From: Maylandia zebra
Taxonomy: Eukaryota > Chordata > Actinopteri > Cichliformes > Cichlidae
Length of the DNA: 64,000 nucleotides
NCBI RefSeq assembly: GCF_041146795.1
Contig: NC_135178.1
Location: forward strand, 7,570,844-7,634,843
Direction: 5' to 3'
The position numbers and the translations under genes are program-made. This document shows, in pieces, positions 27,101-35,879 of this stretch. Numbering within the stretch: position 1 is the stretch's first letter; each line of letters opens with the position of its first letter. The notes beneath the pieces are model-generated. The model did not search any database. It saw only the letters and a program-made list of their open reading frames with translations, and had not been told where the DNA came from.

Positions 27101-30100
27101 TTGCTCAAGAAATAAAGAGCACCAGCCGAAGCCTTACTTGCGAGTGCCTTTCCGATATCCATGGCATACTGACTGAGGTCGAGCGTTACAGCAGACAGCA
27201 GACAGGAAACGGCTGCAATGACATCAAAGAGTTTTGTTTTTTTTCCTCATTTGCTGCATGAGCTTCAGACAGGTGAGGATTAAACACTATGACCAAAAGC
27301 TAAAGGCAGCTCACTCTGCATGGCGTTCTCCGGGCTGCGGAGCATCGTCTTCTGCAGGGTAGGGAGCAGCGTCTCCTTAAACTCAGGGTGAGACACGTGA
27401 CGCAGTAATGAAGTACTTTTGTCCAGAATGTGCTGCTGTGGTTTCGTCTTGCTCATGAGGACCGATTTCACGTACAGGTCCAGCAGCGCGCTCTGAAAGA
27501 AGCACACAAAGAACATCAGGGTACAAAGAGATATCAGAAAGAACTGCTAAAAATGGAAAATAAATTTAAACTCACCCTGTGTTTCTCTATAGTAGCGTTG
27601 TCCTTTTGAGCAGAGCAGAAGTCAAAACACACCCCCAGCAAAGCCAGAGTCGTGGGGCTCTGCTCCAGAGTCAACAGGGTGCTGATGTACTGATTGACCA
27701 TCCCTGGGTTCTGGTAAAGAGAAGTGACTGTTAGAAAACCTGTGTGAATCATCAAATGGCTAGATGGCTAAAGCTAAAAGCAGTTGAAGTTTCTGCAGCC
27801 TGTTCTACACCATATTTATATCAATGTCATGTTCAGTGGTAACTAAATATTAAAACATGGAAGAAAAAAACCTAAAAGAAAAAGAAGTGACTTATTTTTA
27901 TAAACACACTGTCTTTGTTTCAGTGGGAAAAAAAATGGGAAATAACAAAAAAAAAACCCAAAAACTGAGTATCAGCTTTACTGTTAGCAAAACTGTTGTT
28001 TTAAACATCTGTATCAGCCCAGAATTTCACATTTGGTCCATCTCGATTATTGAACTACAGTTACTTTTTTGAAATTTGACATTAAATCAAATAGTGAGAT
28101 AGTTTACATATCATTTATCATGGTAGTAAGAAATGACCAGCTTTCTATAACGTGCAGCTACATCATATGAAAACACTTCAGCAGTACACAATCATCTGGA
28201 ATATGATATTCAAATTGGCCATTTTTATGTGTTAGTAAAGTCTGGGTTTTTAACTACAATTTATCACCTTCACTGTAGCCTCACTGTGTGTGCACACGCA
28301 CGCTAAGTTATGTTGAAATGAACCCACGTAAGCAAAGGACAATTTCTGTTTGTGCATGCTGAGCTAATGAAATCAGCTTCGCATGCATAATTAAAGCCAT
28401 AACAAACTGTTTATTGAGTGCTCTCTGTGACAGCTGACATGATCTGGTGCTTGTGAATTTAATAAACTGCACCTTTAGGTGAAGTGAATGAAAGTGAGAT
28501 GTGAAAAAAGCAGGTCAGATCCAAGAATGTGTTCTAACTCACTCCCTTCCACAAGTGACTGAGATTCTTGAGGCTTGACTTCTTAGCGGTGGCCTTGGCT
28601 CCACCCACAACCTCAGCCACAAGAAGACTCTGAACCTCCACCTGAAAGAGAAGCCAAAACACCCAGGGGTGAGACCAACATCCAAGTAAAACCTGTGCTC
28701 TATTACAGGAAGCAGGTTTAGTGAACAACTCTGAGTTTGTTAACCTTGAGATTTGGTTTTCTGTTCTAGAGCGCGAGCTAACAGACTCTGTGGACTTAGC
28801 CAGCTCGCATTCAGGTTTTCTTCCTCCCCTCCTGGTGCACCTGAACCAGCTGACTGACACTCAGATTCATTTCCTCATTCATAAAGTTTAAAAGCGCACA
28901 TTGAAGTGGATTCACCTGCAGACCTTCATGTTTTTACAAACACTGAAGTCCCAGGTAGATGTAAGTTTGCTTGATTTTTGTATTAAAACGAGTGCTTTCT
29001 AAAAGGATGGAGACAGCGACTGCAGCACAGATTTATCATCAGCTCAGAATAAAATTTCAGTTTCCATGTTTCTGACTCTGTGGACAATAACACAGCTATT
29101 CCTGTCAGCTGTCCCTGCACTGCAAACAATTATTGTATCTTATTGCAGCATTCACAGTTTAAATAAAACATCTCTGTATATGAAGCTTTAAACAGTCATT
29201 TGTTGTGTTGTCATCACTCTGGTGGAAAAATGTCCGTTACAGGTGGATCTTGGACATGTGATTATTTCAATGAAGATGAGGCTGAAATTAAATTAAATGA
29301 TTTTAAGACTCTACAAACTGAACAAAATGTATTTTAAATGGATGTTTTAAATGCAGCTGCAGACAGTCTGAGGTTTAACAATCTCAAAAAGTTGAAATTT
29401 GTTCACAGATTGAGATTCAGCCATTAAATGGCTTCAAAGAGCCTGAAATTTAGAGTCTCAACTTTAACATATTTTCAAGTGAAGAGCACCTAAATCACTC
29501 CCAGTGAGTCGACCCAGAACCAGGACAGGTAAAAGACTCTGTAACAGATCAGAAAACCGTGTCCATGTCAGAGTCCACTTGGAGAGCAGGACGGATGCTA
29601 AATGGATTCAGTCCGGATCAGAACGTTTGCTTTTACTAATAAAACAGATTCTGTCATCTAAATTTGCTCCTGTCAGGTAAGAGCACAATAATTAGAATAT
29701 AAATATTAAATGTCAAACTAGGACTCCATCTTGACCTCATAAAAAGTTCAAGTTGGGTAAATGACGACCACAGACATAAATTTTACATCAAACTTTTATA
29801 CAGTCTGTGATGATGTCAGAGGCCATCATGGTGCAAGCTGATTAAAACTCTTTTCCTCCTCCAATTTTTGAAGATAGATATCGGTCCACACTGATGTGTT
29901 CCTCTGCTCTTTACCCTCAACTTTTATATTTATCCGTTACCATGGTGAATTGTGGCATTGGGGCTCCATTGATGATGGCTTTCTTTACGTAATTATGCGC
30001 TTAACTAAGGGGAACAATCTTAAAATTGAACTTGCTCTGATCAGCTGTTTCAGAAAGAGAAACTAAGAGCTGCTGATGTCAGACTTTATTTTTAAACTCA

Positions 30101-32342
30101 GTTTGTTGACCATGCTTCCTGGTATATGGCCCTGGTCTCATGCGAGCAAATCCTGTTGATAAAATGTTTAAATAATGCTATTTGTCACAAAGAGAAAAGA
30201 AAAAAAAAAAAAGAAAAAGCATTTTCACTGACCATTTTCTTCCAGGTTGGTCCTTCTCTTTTCTCTGGGGCAGAGAACACACTGGACACTAAAAGGCAGG
30301 TCCAAGACAGGCCAACGAAGGCGGCGGAGCCTGTGGCTTTACTGCAAATACAACAAAGAAATCAACCAGAACAATATGTAAACAGAAAAATGACATTTTT
30401 CCACAGTGCATCCAAAAAAATGGAAGAACACTTCAAGTTTTCCAAATTTGAATGGAGATGTGAGAACTTTGGAAAACAAAAAAAATAACAGCACGTAAAA
30501 CGTAAGTTTTTATGGTAATGTTGAAGGAGGCTATCCCAATTGTCGTAGGGCAAGAGGTGGAGAAGTTGTTAGTTCAGGACCCCCAGTAAGCACACTGGAA
30601 CCCATTACCTTCTTGCTGTGAGGCGGCAGTAATTCCCAGATGGATAAGACATTACAGAATACCTACAGTCAAACATGGTCATGGCAGCAACATGCTGCAG
30701 GACTGTTGTTCTGTGACAGGATCACACAGATGGAAGGACGGATGCAGAAAAATACAGTGAAAACTTTTCTTCCAGAGCGCCCCAGATCTCACATTTTAGA
30801 AACTCAAGAATGTGAAAAGAAAGCAGTGTCTTCATAAAGCTCTGGACTGCTGCCCTGCTGTGTGCTGATGCCTTCTCAAAGGTTTAGAAAAAAAAATCCA
30901 AGCTTTTATGATCCAAGGCAACTTTAGGGCGTCGATGCTGTCAATGGCTTCACCCAAGCAAAGAATCTAAATATTCAGTTTTTACTTTTCATACACTTAG
31001 AAAACACTCAAACCCTCTTGCCATGTCAAGAGGATTGTGGAGTAGTGTGTGCAACGAGAAAGCGAATAAACACTATTTACTATGCCATAAAGCAATGCAC
31101 CCACATTATTTTAATTAAAGCCGCTACACTAAGTTATATAAATTATGTTTACTGTGCCAGGCAAACACAGAAAGATTAAAGATGTTTATGACTCTTCTCT
31201 TCTGTAAGTCTGTAAAAGCAGGAATTTATTACCAGTGAACATCTGCAATGTTTAAAGCCAACTAGATGCACCCTGAAGTTTGGGTCATTACCTGGGCTCT
31301 CCGGTTTTGCTGATGACTCCACTGTTGAGCAGGCAGTGGAGCAGGCTGGTTACCAGGATGTCAGGCTTACTTTCAGCCAGCTGGCCAATAACAGAGAGCA
31401 GCTCTCTGCGTGATGTAGCATCCCTGAAGAGCGCACACAGGATAGAAAGTGATGAAACCCCTGACAACAACTGAGTGTAAAGATTCACCTTCACTGTTAC
31501 AGATGATGTCAGAAACCCACCGATATCTGTGTGGGGTGAGGCAGAAGAGCTTGCATAGTCCTTTAATGGCGGGCTCTGGTAACTCTAAAACAAAAGCATT
31601 TTACAGCTTGTTATTGTTTACTGAAGACCGAAAAGTGGAGAGATTAAAAAAAAAGAAGACATAAGCTCTCACCTTTGCCCTTTATACACCGTTTCAGGTC
31701 TCCGAATATCTCCTTACGCTCCTTCACGCTGGCTGTATTCACTTTCACAGCAAATTTCTTCAGCGTGTCTGAAACCTGAAGCAACACTCACAATGAGAAA
31801 GGAAAACATGACAGCAGTCTTGTGTAAGAGCTAAAAATGTGCAGCTTGTGGTCATGTGAGGCAGAGGAGGGGGGTTCAGTAACACATCAGAGAATGGGCT
31901 TGATAAGAATACTTGGGTGTGTTTTTTATTGGATGGTGTCTTAAATGACTGCTGAACTTAATTGTCAGCTCGGCTCTGTTAAAATGTTTGTCCCTCATAC
32001 TTGAACGTTCATGTCAGAAGGCTATGAACTTGGTCGGAGACGATGAAAACAAAAGTTTGAGGCGGTCCTCTGCTGAGTACCGACTCGCTCCTCTGCTCTC
32101 GTCAGCTGCAACAGCTCAGCCTCATCCAGTCACACTTGATGCGACGTAGCACAAAGCTAACGGCTTGCTAGTTAGCTGCTGTAGAGGGCCGCTCGAGTCT
32201 GGTGGCGAACACCGAAACCCGTCGAGATGTTCAAATAAATGGACCCCCAAGACACCACCATTTTTGTTTCTGCCTCACCTGAAAGCTATGGTAAAAGTAG
32301 TTAATAAAATCCTGCCACACAAACCTGCGTGTCCGCCGCCAT
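3395..32342 (-). CDS. gcn1: Gcn1, ribosome-associated activator of Gcn2 eIF2-alpha kinase (complete, 57 coding exons)
   Basis: Gcn1 is a giant HEAT-repeat protein that binds stalled or collided ribosomes with Gcn20-type ABC proteins and activates Gcn2, which phosphorylates eIF2-alpha in the integrated stress response. The protein starts MAADTQ (ATG 32342-32340) and ends EIDDTILT followed by TGA (3397-3395), matching both ends of vertebrate GCN1. I followed the reading frame through 57 exons with GT/AG junctions. The exon lengths total 8016 nt, giving 2671 aa, equal to human. A charged coiled-coil segment is at about residues 785-850, an EF3-like HEAT region at about 1330-1640, and the Gcn2 RWD-binding region at about 2260-2400. 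No frameshift or internal stop was seen, so the gene looks intact and under constraint. Exon coordinates are in the four block entries. A few donors were placed by homology where GT choices were ambiguous. Confidence 0.96.
4830..5126 (+). repeat. Dispersed fish repeat (TTTATATAGCGC-type) in gcn1 intron 54
   Basis: A 300-bp block begins ATTTATATAGCGCTTTTC, passes through CACACACTGGTGGAGGCAGC and GTCTTGCCCAAGGACACAACG, and ends GAGCCACGGTCGCCCC. I recognise this arrangement as a high-copy teleost dispersed repeat, probably a non-autonomous retroelement tail. The family name was not assigned. The open frames on both strands inside it are not genes. Confidence 0.75.
5910..6140 (+). repeat. Degenerate dispersed repeat in gcn1 intron 54
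   Basis: The sequence starting CATATACAGCGCTTTTCTACTC and passing GTGTTTTATAC resembles the related fish repeat class with a TATATAGCGCTTTTCTA start. It is strongly decayed and its boundaries are uncertain. Confidence 0.4.
8305..8330 (+). repeat. A26 homopolymer in gcn1 intron 51
   Basis: This is an uninterrupted run of 26 A. No retroelement body is recognisable next to it, so it is simple sequence or the tail of a decayed insertion. The rest of intron 51 (7393-8856) shows nothing I can name. Confidence 0.85.
11501..11580 (-). mobile_element. Severely 5'-truncated RTE/Rex3-like insertion with perfect 12-bp target-site duplication
   Basis: CCTACAGATTTC occurs at 11501-11512 and again at 11569-11580. 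Between them are 56 bp (11513-11568): a CATC tetranucleotide run, then CTTCATCCGCTTTGTCC, then GGGGCCGGGTCGCGGGGG. Read on the minus strand this is a short retroelement 3' end followed by a (GATG)n tail, the pattern I know from fish Rex3/RTE elements. The copy sits 41 bp from gcn1 exon 45. The exact TSD suggests a recent insertion. Confidence 0.8.
12250..18801 (-). CDS. gcn1: gcn1 exons 29-43 (EF3-like central HEAT region)
   Basis: Coding exons: 29 18801-18612; 30 18520-18450; 31 18272-18107; 32 18014-17820; 33 17725-17479; 34 17362-17241; 35 17145-17031; 36 16799-16620; 37 14082-13862; 38 13747-13679; 39 13507-13369; 40 13283-13087; 41 12917-12775; 42 12682-12565; 43 12465-12250. They encode about residues 1145-1941. 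This is the most conserved part of the protein, including the EF3-like region implicated in ribosome and Gcn20/ABCF contact. Blocks such as [18 protein letters not shown] and [16 protein letters not shown] match the vertebrate family nearly residue for residue. Intron 36 (14083-16619) carries a nested L2-like insertion. Confidence 0.92.
14160..15918 (+). repeat. Dispersed fish repeat split by an L2-like insertion (gcn1 intron 36)
   Basis: The left half (14160-14258) reads CCTGGTTCTGCAG, GGTTTCTTCCTG, CCTTCCCACTGTCGCCAAAG. The right half (15801-15918) reads GATTGTTGGATTTTTCTCTG, ACAAAATAAAGCACCTTGAG, GCGCTGTATAAATAAAACTG. Together they form one copy of a very common teleost repeat. Other copies in this window are at 48115-48310 (same strand) and, inverted, at 49110-49250, 51325-51461 and in each 3217-bp unit. 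Confidence 0.8.
14259..15800 (-). mobile_element. 5'-truncated L2-like LINE with broken reverse transcriptase
   Basis: On the minus strand, a region at 15720-15600 reads [19 protein letters not shown]. The frame 15585-15163 has the reverse-transcriptase motifs [28 protein letters not shown] and YADDCQLYF. The frame 14989-14414 holds the C-terminal region with RLDYCNSLL and [10 protein letters not shown], typical of L2-clade LINEs. Frameshifts separate these blocks and the 5' half is absent, so the copy is dead. The 3' end carries a (GAT)n-like tail next to 14259. GTCGTAT (14252-14258) and GTTGTAT (15801-15807) look like a 7-bp target-site duplication with one change. Confidence 0.88.
19059..25981 (-). 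CDS. gcn1: gcn1 exons 15-28 (N-terminal third, with coiled coil)
   Basis: Coding exons: 15 25981-25889; 16 25795-25720; 17 24855-24696; 18 24596-24407; 19 24303-24179; 20 23831-23653; 21 23557-23464; 22 23378-23265; 23 23170-22972; 24 22884-22732; 25 21901-21720; 26 19998-19918; 27 19750-19607; 28 19183-19059. They encode about residues 507-1145. Exons 21-22 give the Lys/Glu-rich helical segment ([20 protein letters not shown] and onward) that is predicted coiled coil in the family. This part diverges more from mammals than the centre does, but the frame is kept. The donor of exon 17 (AAA|GTACAG) is weak and was placed by homology. Confidence 0.88.
19270..19540 (+). mobile_element. Tc1-like transposon fragment in gcn1 intron 27
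   Basis: AAAAAAGTTAGGACGAGGC, AACATCTGGCGGAATCTCTT, AGCAACCCAGAGAGGCC and GAGAAATCTGTGGCAGTCAG follow in the order known from the 5' part of a widespread fish Tc1/mariner element. It is decayed and internally deleted, with no open frame. Confidence 0.6.
20396..21655 (+). mobile_element. Degenerate Tc1-like DNA transposon in gcn1 intron 25
   Basis: The element runs from the GGGGGACGGTATGTAAAG end to ATTTACACTTCACACAGACT/CCCAACTTG, the inverted counterpart. In between, decayed transposase text is recognisable in plus orientation: GATCTCTGGGCCTTCGGGC, GGACTGAGGTAAAGTGGAAA, AGAGGAGAGGGATCATCCGG, CAGACTGTTGTTAAAAGAAC. Many stops and indels make it non-functional. It belongs to the same family as the fragment in intron 27. 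Confidence 0.75.
22375..22390 (-). promoter_or_regulatory. Candidate CTCF-binding motif in gcn1 intron 24
   Basis: On the minus strand the sequence reads TCCAGCAGAGGGCGCC, a full match to the CTCF core CCASYAGRKGGCR. Occupancy cannot be judged from sequence. Confidence 0.4.
24976..25022 (+). repeat. Tc1-like terminal fragment in gcn1 intron 16
   Basis: CAACTCTTTTGGAATTGGGG matches the outer end of the same Tc1-like family found in introns 25 and 27. The rest of the intron (25023-25719) shows nothing I can name. Confidence 0.4.
26071..32342 (-). CDS. gcn1: gcn1 exons 1-14 (N-terminus)
   Basis: Coding exons: 1 32342-32325; 2 31775-31673; 3 31584-31521; 4 31423-31292; 5 30341-30233; 6 28641-28543; 7 27710-27576; 8 27492-27315; 9 27212-27138; 10 27030-26902; 11 26822-26772; 12 26683-26585; 13 26484-26311; 14 26223-26071. 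They encode about residues 1-506. Exon 1 has only 18 coding bases (MAADTQ) and splices after Gln to [20 protein letters not shown]. The conserved marker [20 protein letters not shown] is in exon 13. Introns 4, 5 and 6 are the longest of this block, and intron 4 holds Tc1-like debris. Confidence 0.88.
30645..30860 (+). mobile_element. Tc1-like transposase remnant in gcn1 intron 4
   Basis: CCTACAGTCAAACATGGTC followed by GGCAGCAACATGCTGCAGG corresponds to the Tc1 transposase segment TVKHGGGSIMLW, decayed. No intact frame or terminal repeats were recognised. Confidence 0.5.
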
Positions 32343-32378
32343 CTTGCCGGTCTTGATGCAGGAAGGACTTGTTAGCGC

Positions 32379-32388
32379 CACTTCCGGG
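32379..32388 (-). promoter_or_regulatory. gcn1: ETS/GABP-type site in the gcn1 promoter
   Basis: CCCGGAAGTG on the minus strand lies 37-46 bp upstream of the gcn1 start codon, followed by GCGC, in a TATA-less setting. This is the usual arrangement of housekeeping promoters for translation factors. Confidence 0.5.
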
Positions 32389-32572
32389 TCACGGCGGCTA
32401 CGTATGCTTCTGCTGCATTCTTGAGAACTGGGAAAGTTCAAGTTCCAATCTAGTAACAAGAAAAATCATAAAGAAAACACAATAGTAATCTGTAACACCT
32501 AATTTTGTAATTGCAAACTTTTATGCACGAGGTACTATGAATGCAACCCCATAAACCCACACGCACCACAAC

Positions 32573-32770
32573 TTAAACCGCACTCAGTCCTGTTTTCTTT
32601 ATAATATCAAACACACAGTTCCATGTAAGATAAGATGCCACTTTCAGCTGTTCCCTTGTCGCCACAGCAGATAGCTCCTTGACTGATTTGGCGTAGTTCT
32701 CCTGACGCAATCGCGAAGGAAATTTGTGTCTGCTATTGAACAGTGTGTAAACCACATTTATTTTATTTTT
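32573..32770 (-). other. Possible orphan 3' exon, product unknown
   Basis: An open frame follows a good acceptor (CTTACTCACACCACAG before 32770) and runs 66 codons to a TAA, with composition that looks protein-like rather than random (VKNKINVVYTLFNSRHKF at the start, CVFDIIKKTGLSAV at the end). I do not recognise the protein. No upstream exon was found on the minus strand before vamp5, so it may be a gene relic or an insertion. The in-frame extension upstream of 32770 is Leu-rich, starts at a Met at 32851, and is less convincing. Confidence 0.25.
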
Positions 32771-34024
32771 AACCTGTGGTGTGAGTAAGTAAATGGTGTT
32801 GGGTTCAAATCTTTTTCCCAACATAAGAAAGAGCAGTAATAACAGCAACAAAGTCTTGAAAGAGCAGCAATAACAATGATGTGTGTTGCTGCAGCAGCTT
32901 TATCCATTGTAAATCATTGTCATCGTCATGTCCCCTCACAGTTTTGTTCTCTCCTGTGTCTTGGAGTGTTGCAGAAAAATTCTAGTTTAACCTCACATGT
33001 AGATTTAGGCGGTTAGAACTTCACTGTATGATTTTGTAAAACCTTTGTATGCTCAGATGAAGTATGTGTATGTGTCAGCGTGACTTTGTGAAAACTGCTT
33101 AGCTTTGCTTAACGATGTTTCGCTATGTTATCTGCTAACTCTTTTGCTCAGAAGGAGAAGAACAGTTGTGTGTAGGCAAAGCTGGCATGACTGTGAACTG
33201 TAATGTTTGATGTGTGTGCTGGCTCTCCTGCGCGCAGTAATAAATAGCTTGAACACAGCCTTTTCAGTGTTTCAGACTTTATTTACAAAATCCCGCGACA
33301 GGGGGGATTAGAAAATTGTTTAACATTTGCATTTGGTAAATTTCACAAAGACTATGTCAGATTATAAAAGCTGTTCATTTTTTAGCTTTAACATTTTCTC
33401 ACATGATTTTATGTGTCCTCTAATTAATTTATACAAGGCCGTTATTGCTATTCTTCCTGTTGTGTGTATCTAACTTGTGGTGTTTGACTTGTATAATTTA
33501 TTTATTTATGTATTTTTTTTACCATTTGTCATTTTAGTGTTATTTAATTATTTCTTTTGTTGTTGTTGTTTTTATTTAATTATTTCTTTACACAATGGAG
33601 TCTCAAACTGAAGAAAAATTCAAGTCCACTTACTGAAAGTCTGTTCATAACGTTTCACAAAGCCTAAAGATAAAGGCTTATGCTATGAAGACAAAGTGTA
33701 AGGAAAGATGCATATGGGCACATATTTCACTGCCATATGTAAATGTGGGTATGCTGATACTGAAAACTGTAATGTGTTTTCTTTTTTTTAAGTGTAGTAA
33801 AATGAGAATCAGGTATAGGCATATATTGTGTTAATAAGTGTGCAAAATTAAATGATTAATACTGTTAATATATAAATAAAAGTGAATCTATTCTGCTCAT
33901 TCAAAAATCCATATTTTTATTATTTTCATGATCCAAACTTAAAAACAGACCCTTATATTTATCGCTCAAGTAATGACCATGCTGTAGTATTGCTTGATCT
34001 GTGGTTTCAGTCTGTTGTTAGGTG

Positions 34025-34037
34025 GTTGCTAGGTAAC
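34025..34037. promoter_or_regulatory. X-box-like palindrome 1
   Basis: GTTGCTAGGTAAC resembles the RFX-family X-box (GTNRCC, short spacer, RGYAAC) with one deviation. A near-identical site is at 34186-34198. Confidence 0.3.
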
Positions 34038-34185
34038 ATGCTAAGCATCATTGATAAATAAAATGACAGTTATCATGTTATCACTGTAGGATTATAAGAT
34101 TATTGTTATAAATTAGATGTTGCCATGAACATGCATTTATAAAGAGCTGCAGATACAAAAGAAAAAGCTTCAGATGTTGTAAGTG

Positions 34186-34198
34186 GTTGCTAGGCAAC
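34186..34198. promoter_or_regulatory. X-box-like palindrome 2
   Basis: GTTGCTAGGCAAC is an almost perfect inverted repeat (GTTGC/GCAAC) and resembles the RFX X-box. It is 161 bp from the first site. Both could also derive from an old repeat. Confidence 0.3.
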
Positions 34199-35318
34199 AT
34201 TACAAGATCATAATATCTGATATAGATTAGAATCTTCTGGTGAGCAAGAAGCTACGTGCCAATTCTGGTTGCTCAGTTCCTTATCATGTAGGAGGAGTTC
34301 AGAGGCAAATATACAGAGATTCCTGGCCCAGTTTGCTATAAAGCACATTGTGTTGATAACATATTTTATTCCCAGGGAAACTGTTGTCAGTCAGCTCTAC
34401 GGTTATCCAGAAATGATTTTGGTCTAATGAGCTAACAAAAGAACACAGAATTGGTAACTTTGACATGCAGATTGTTACACAATCATTAACCATAATAAAG
34501 CAGGTACCACAGATTCTAACAGCATAAACTCCAAGCACAGTAGTGCAGCCACAGTGAATCGTGTGAACATATTACAGCTCTAAAACAATCACCTTTCACC
34601 TTGCAATATCACTGTCTGGCCTCGCTGCACAGCATGTCTTTGTAATTTCCTGCTAGAGTGAAGGTGACACATGCCTACGCATCAGTGAACTGTAAGAGTA
34701 ATCCACTCTTTTATTAAATGTCCAGTTACAATATGTGTGTGTGTAGGCTAATGTTAATATCTTCATGGGGTTTCTATTATTTGGTTACAGACTGACAGTT
34801 AGTAATAACAGTGAACATAGTTCTTATGTTAACAAACCAAGTCACCTGATTATTTGGAAAGCTCCACACACATATAAATATTATGGTTCCACAGAGGTTT
34901 TTGGCCTCTACCTAGCATGTTTATCTAAAATGAAAACATCAGTCACCAGGGGTCACTGCTTTCTCTAATACTCTTCGTTCTGACTACAGATAAACAGAAA
35001 CTGTCTTTCCCGTTATTGAGGGCTCCAAGCTCAGACTTTCAAATTATTAACAATACGACTCCAAACATGAGACGGTCAAGGAGTGAATCTGTTCTCCATC
35101 CACATGTGCTGGTCACATGACATACTGACATGGCACGTGGAGACCTTACATTCTGTTTGTAAGTGCAACATGAAGAAGAAATCTGGAGATTGTATCTGAG
35201 CAAAGAAAAGAAGAGCAACCTGACACTAAAATAAACCACTCAAAAATAACAAACACAAAAACATTTTAATGATTGTGAGGACAGTAAGTTTTACACCTAA
35301 ACTTATCACATTTAGACA

Positions 35319-35324
35319 TTTATT
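35319..35324 (-). promoter_or_regulatory. vamp5: Candidate polyadenylation signal of vamp5
   Basis: AATAAA on the minus strand lies about 555 nt downstream of the vamp5 stop codon. I saw no earlier canonical hexamer on that strand. Confidence 0.35.
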
Positions 35325-35879
35325 TCTCCTTTCCCACGTGGAGCTATCTGAGGCGGATACATATTTATAAAAGTTTGGCATCTGTTCTGTTTTCTTTCAT
35401 CTCTTGATCATCTCTGAGAGATGAATGGGCACCGCAGCAGGAGCCTGGTGATATTTGATTAAAAATACTTGCAGTTTTCCTTAAAAAAAAGAAAGGGGGC
35501 AAAACACAAATGGTATCTACTTAGTATGTAGATACCATTTGAATAAATATTCATGGCAGTGAGATTTCACTGGGAGGACAGTGGACCAGTTTCATTCTGT
35601 TGATATTCATCCAGTGAACTTATAAGACTTTAAATCCACCTATAATCTCTTGGTGTGGGCTGTTCAGTGTTTTGAAAACATCACCTTTTAAAGAAGGGAG
35701 TCTTTTAAAAAGGAGAGAGAAAAAGCAGCTGAGCAACCCACGGTACCATATCAACTTAAGGCGTGCAGTAGAGTGAAGAACAGGAATTATCCTCCATAAA
35801 TATGTCATAGAGAACAGTTCAGGCAAGATGCTGGAGTTCCACAGTTACAGTTCCTCTCCTCTTCCCAGGTGCTTTACCT

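Larger units (their letters stand above)
32389..35318. other. gcn1-vamp5 intergenic region
   Basis: This is mostly AT-rich sequence without recognised genes. It holds a possible orphan exon at 32573-32770 and two X-box-like palindromes near 34.0-34.2 kb, both listed separately. Confidence 0.5.

Noticed and set aside
33180..33310. Possible solo LTR (AATAAA followed by ATCCCGCGACAGGGGGG)
   Set aside because: No second LTR, no convincing TG..CA ends, no primer-binding site match and no retroviral frame nearby.
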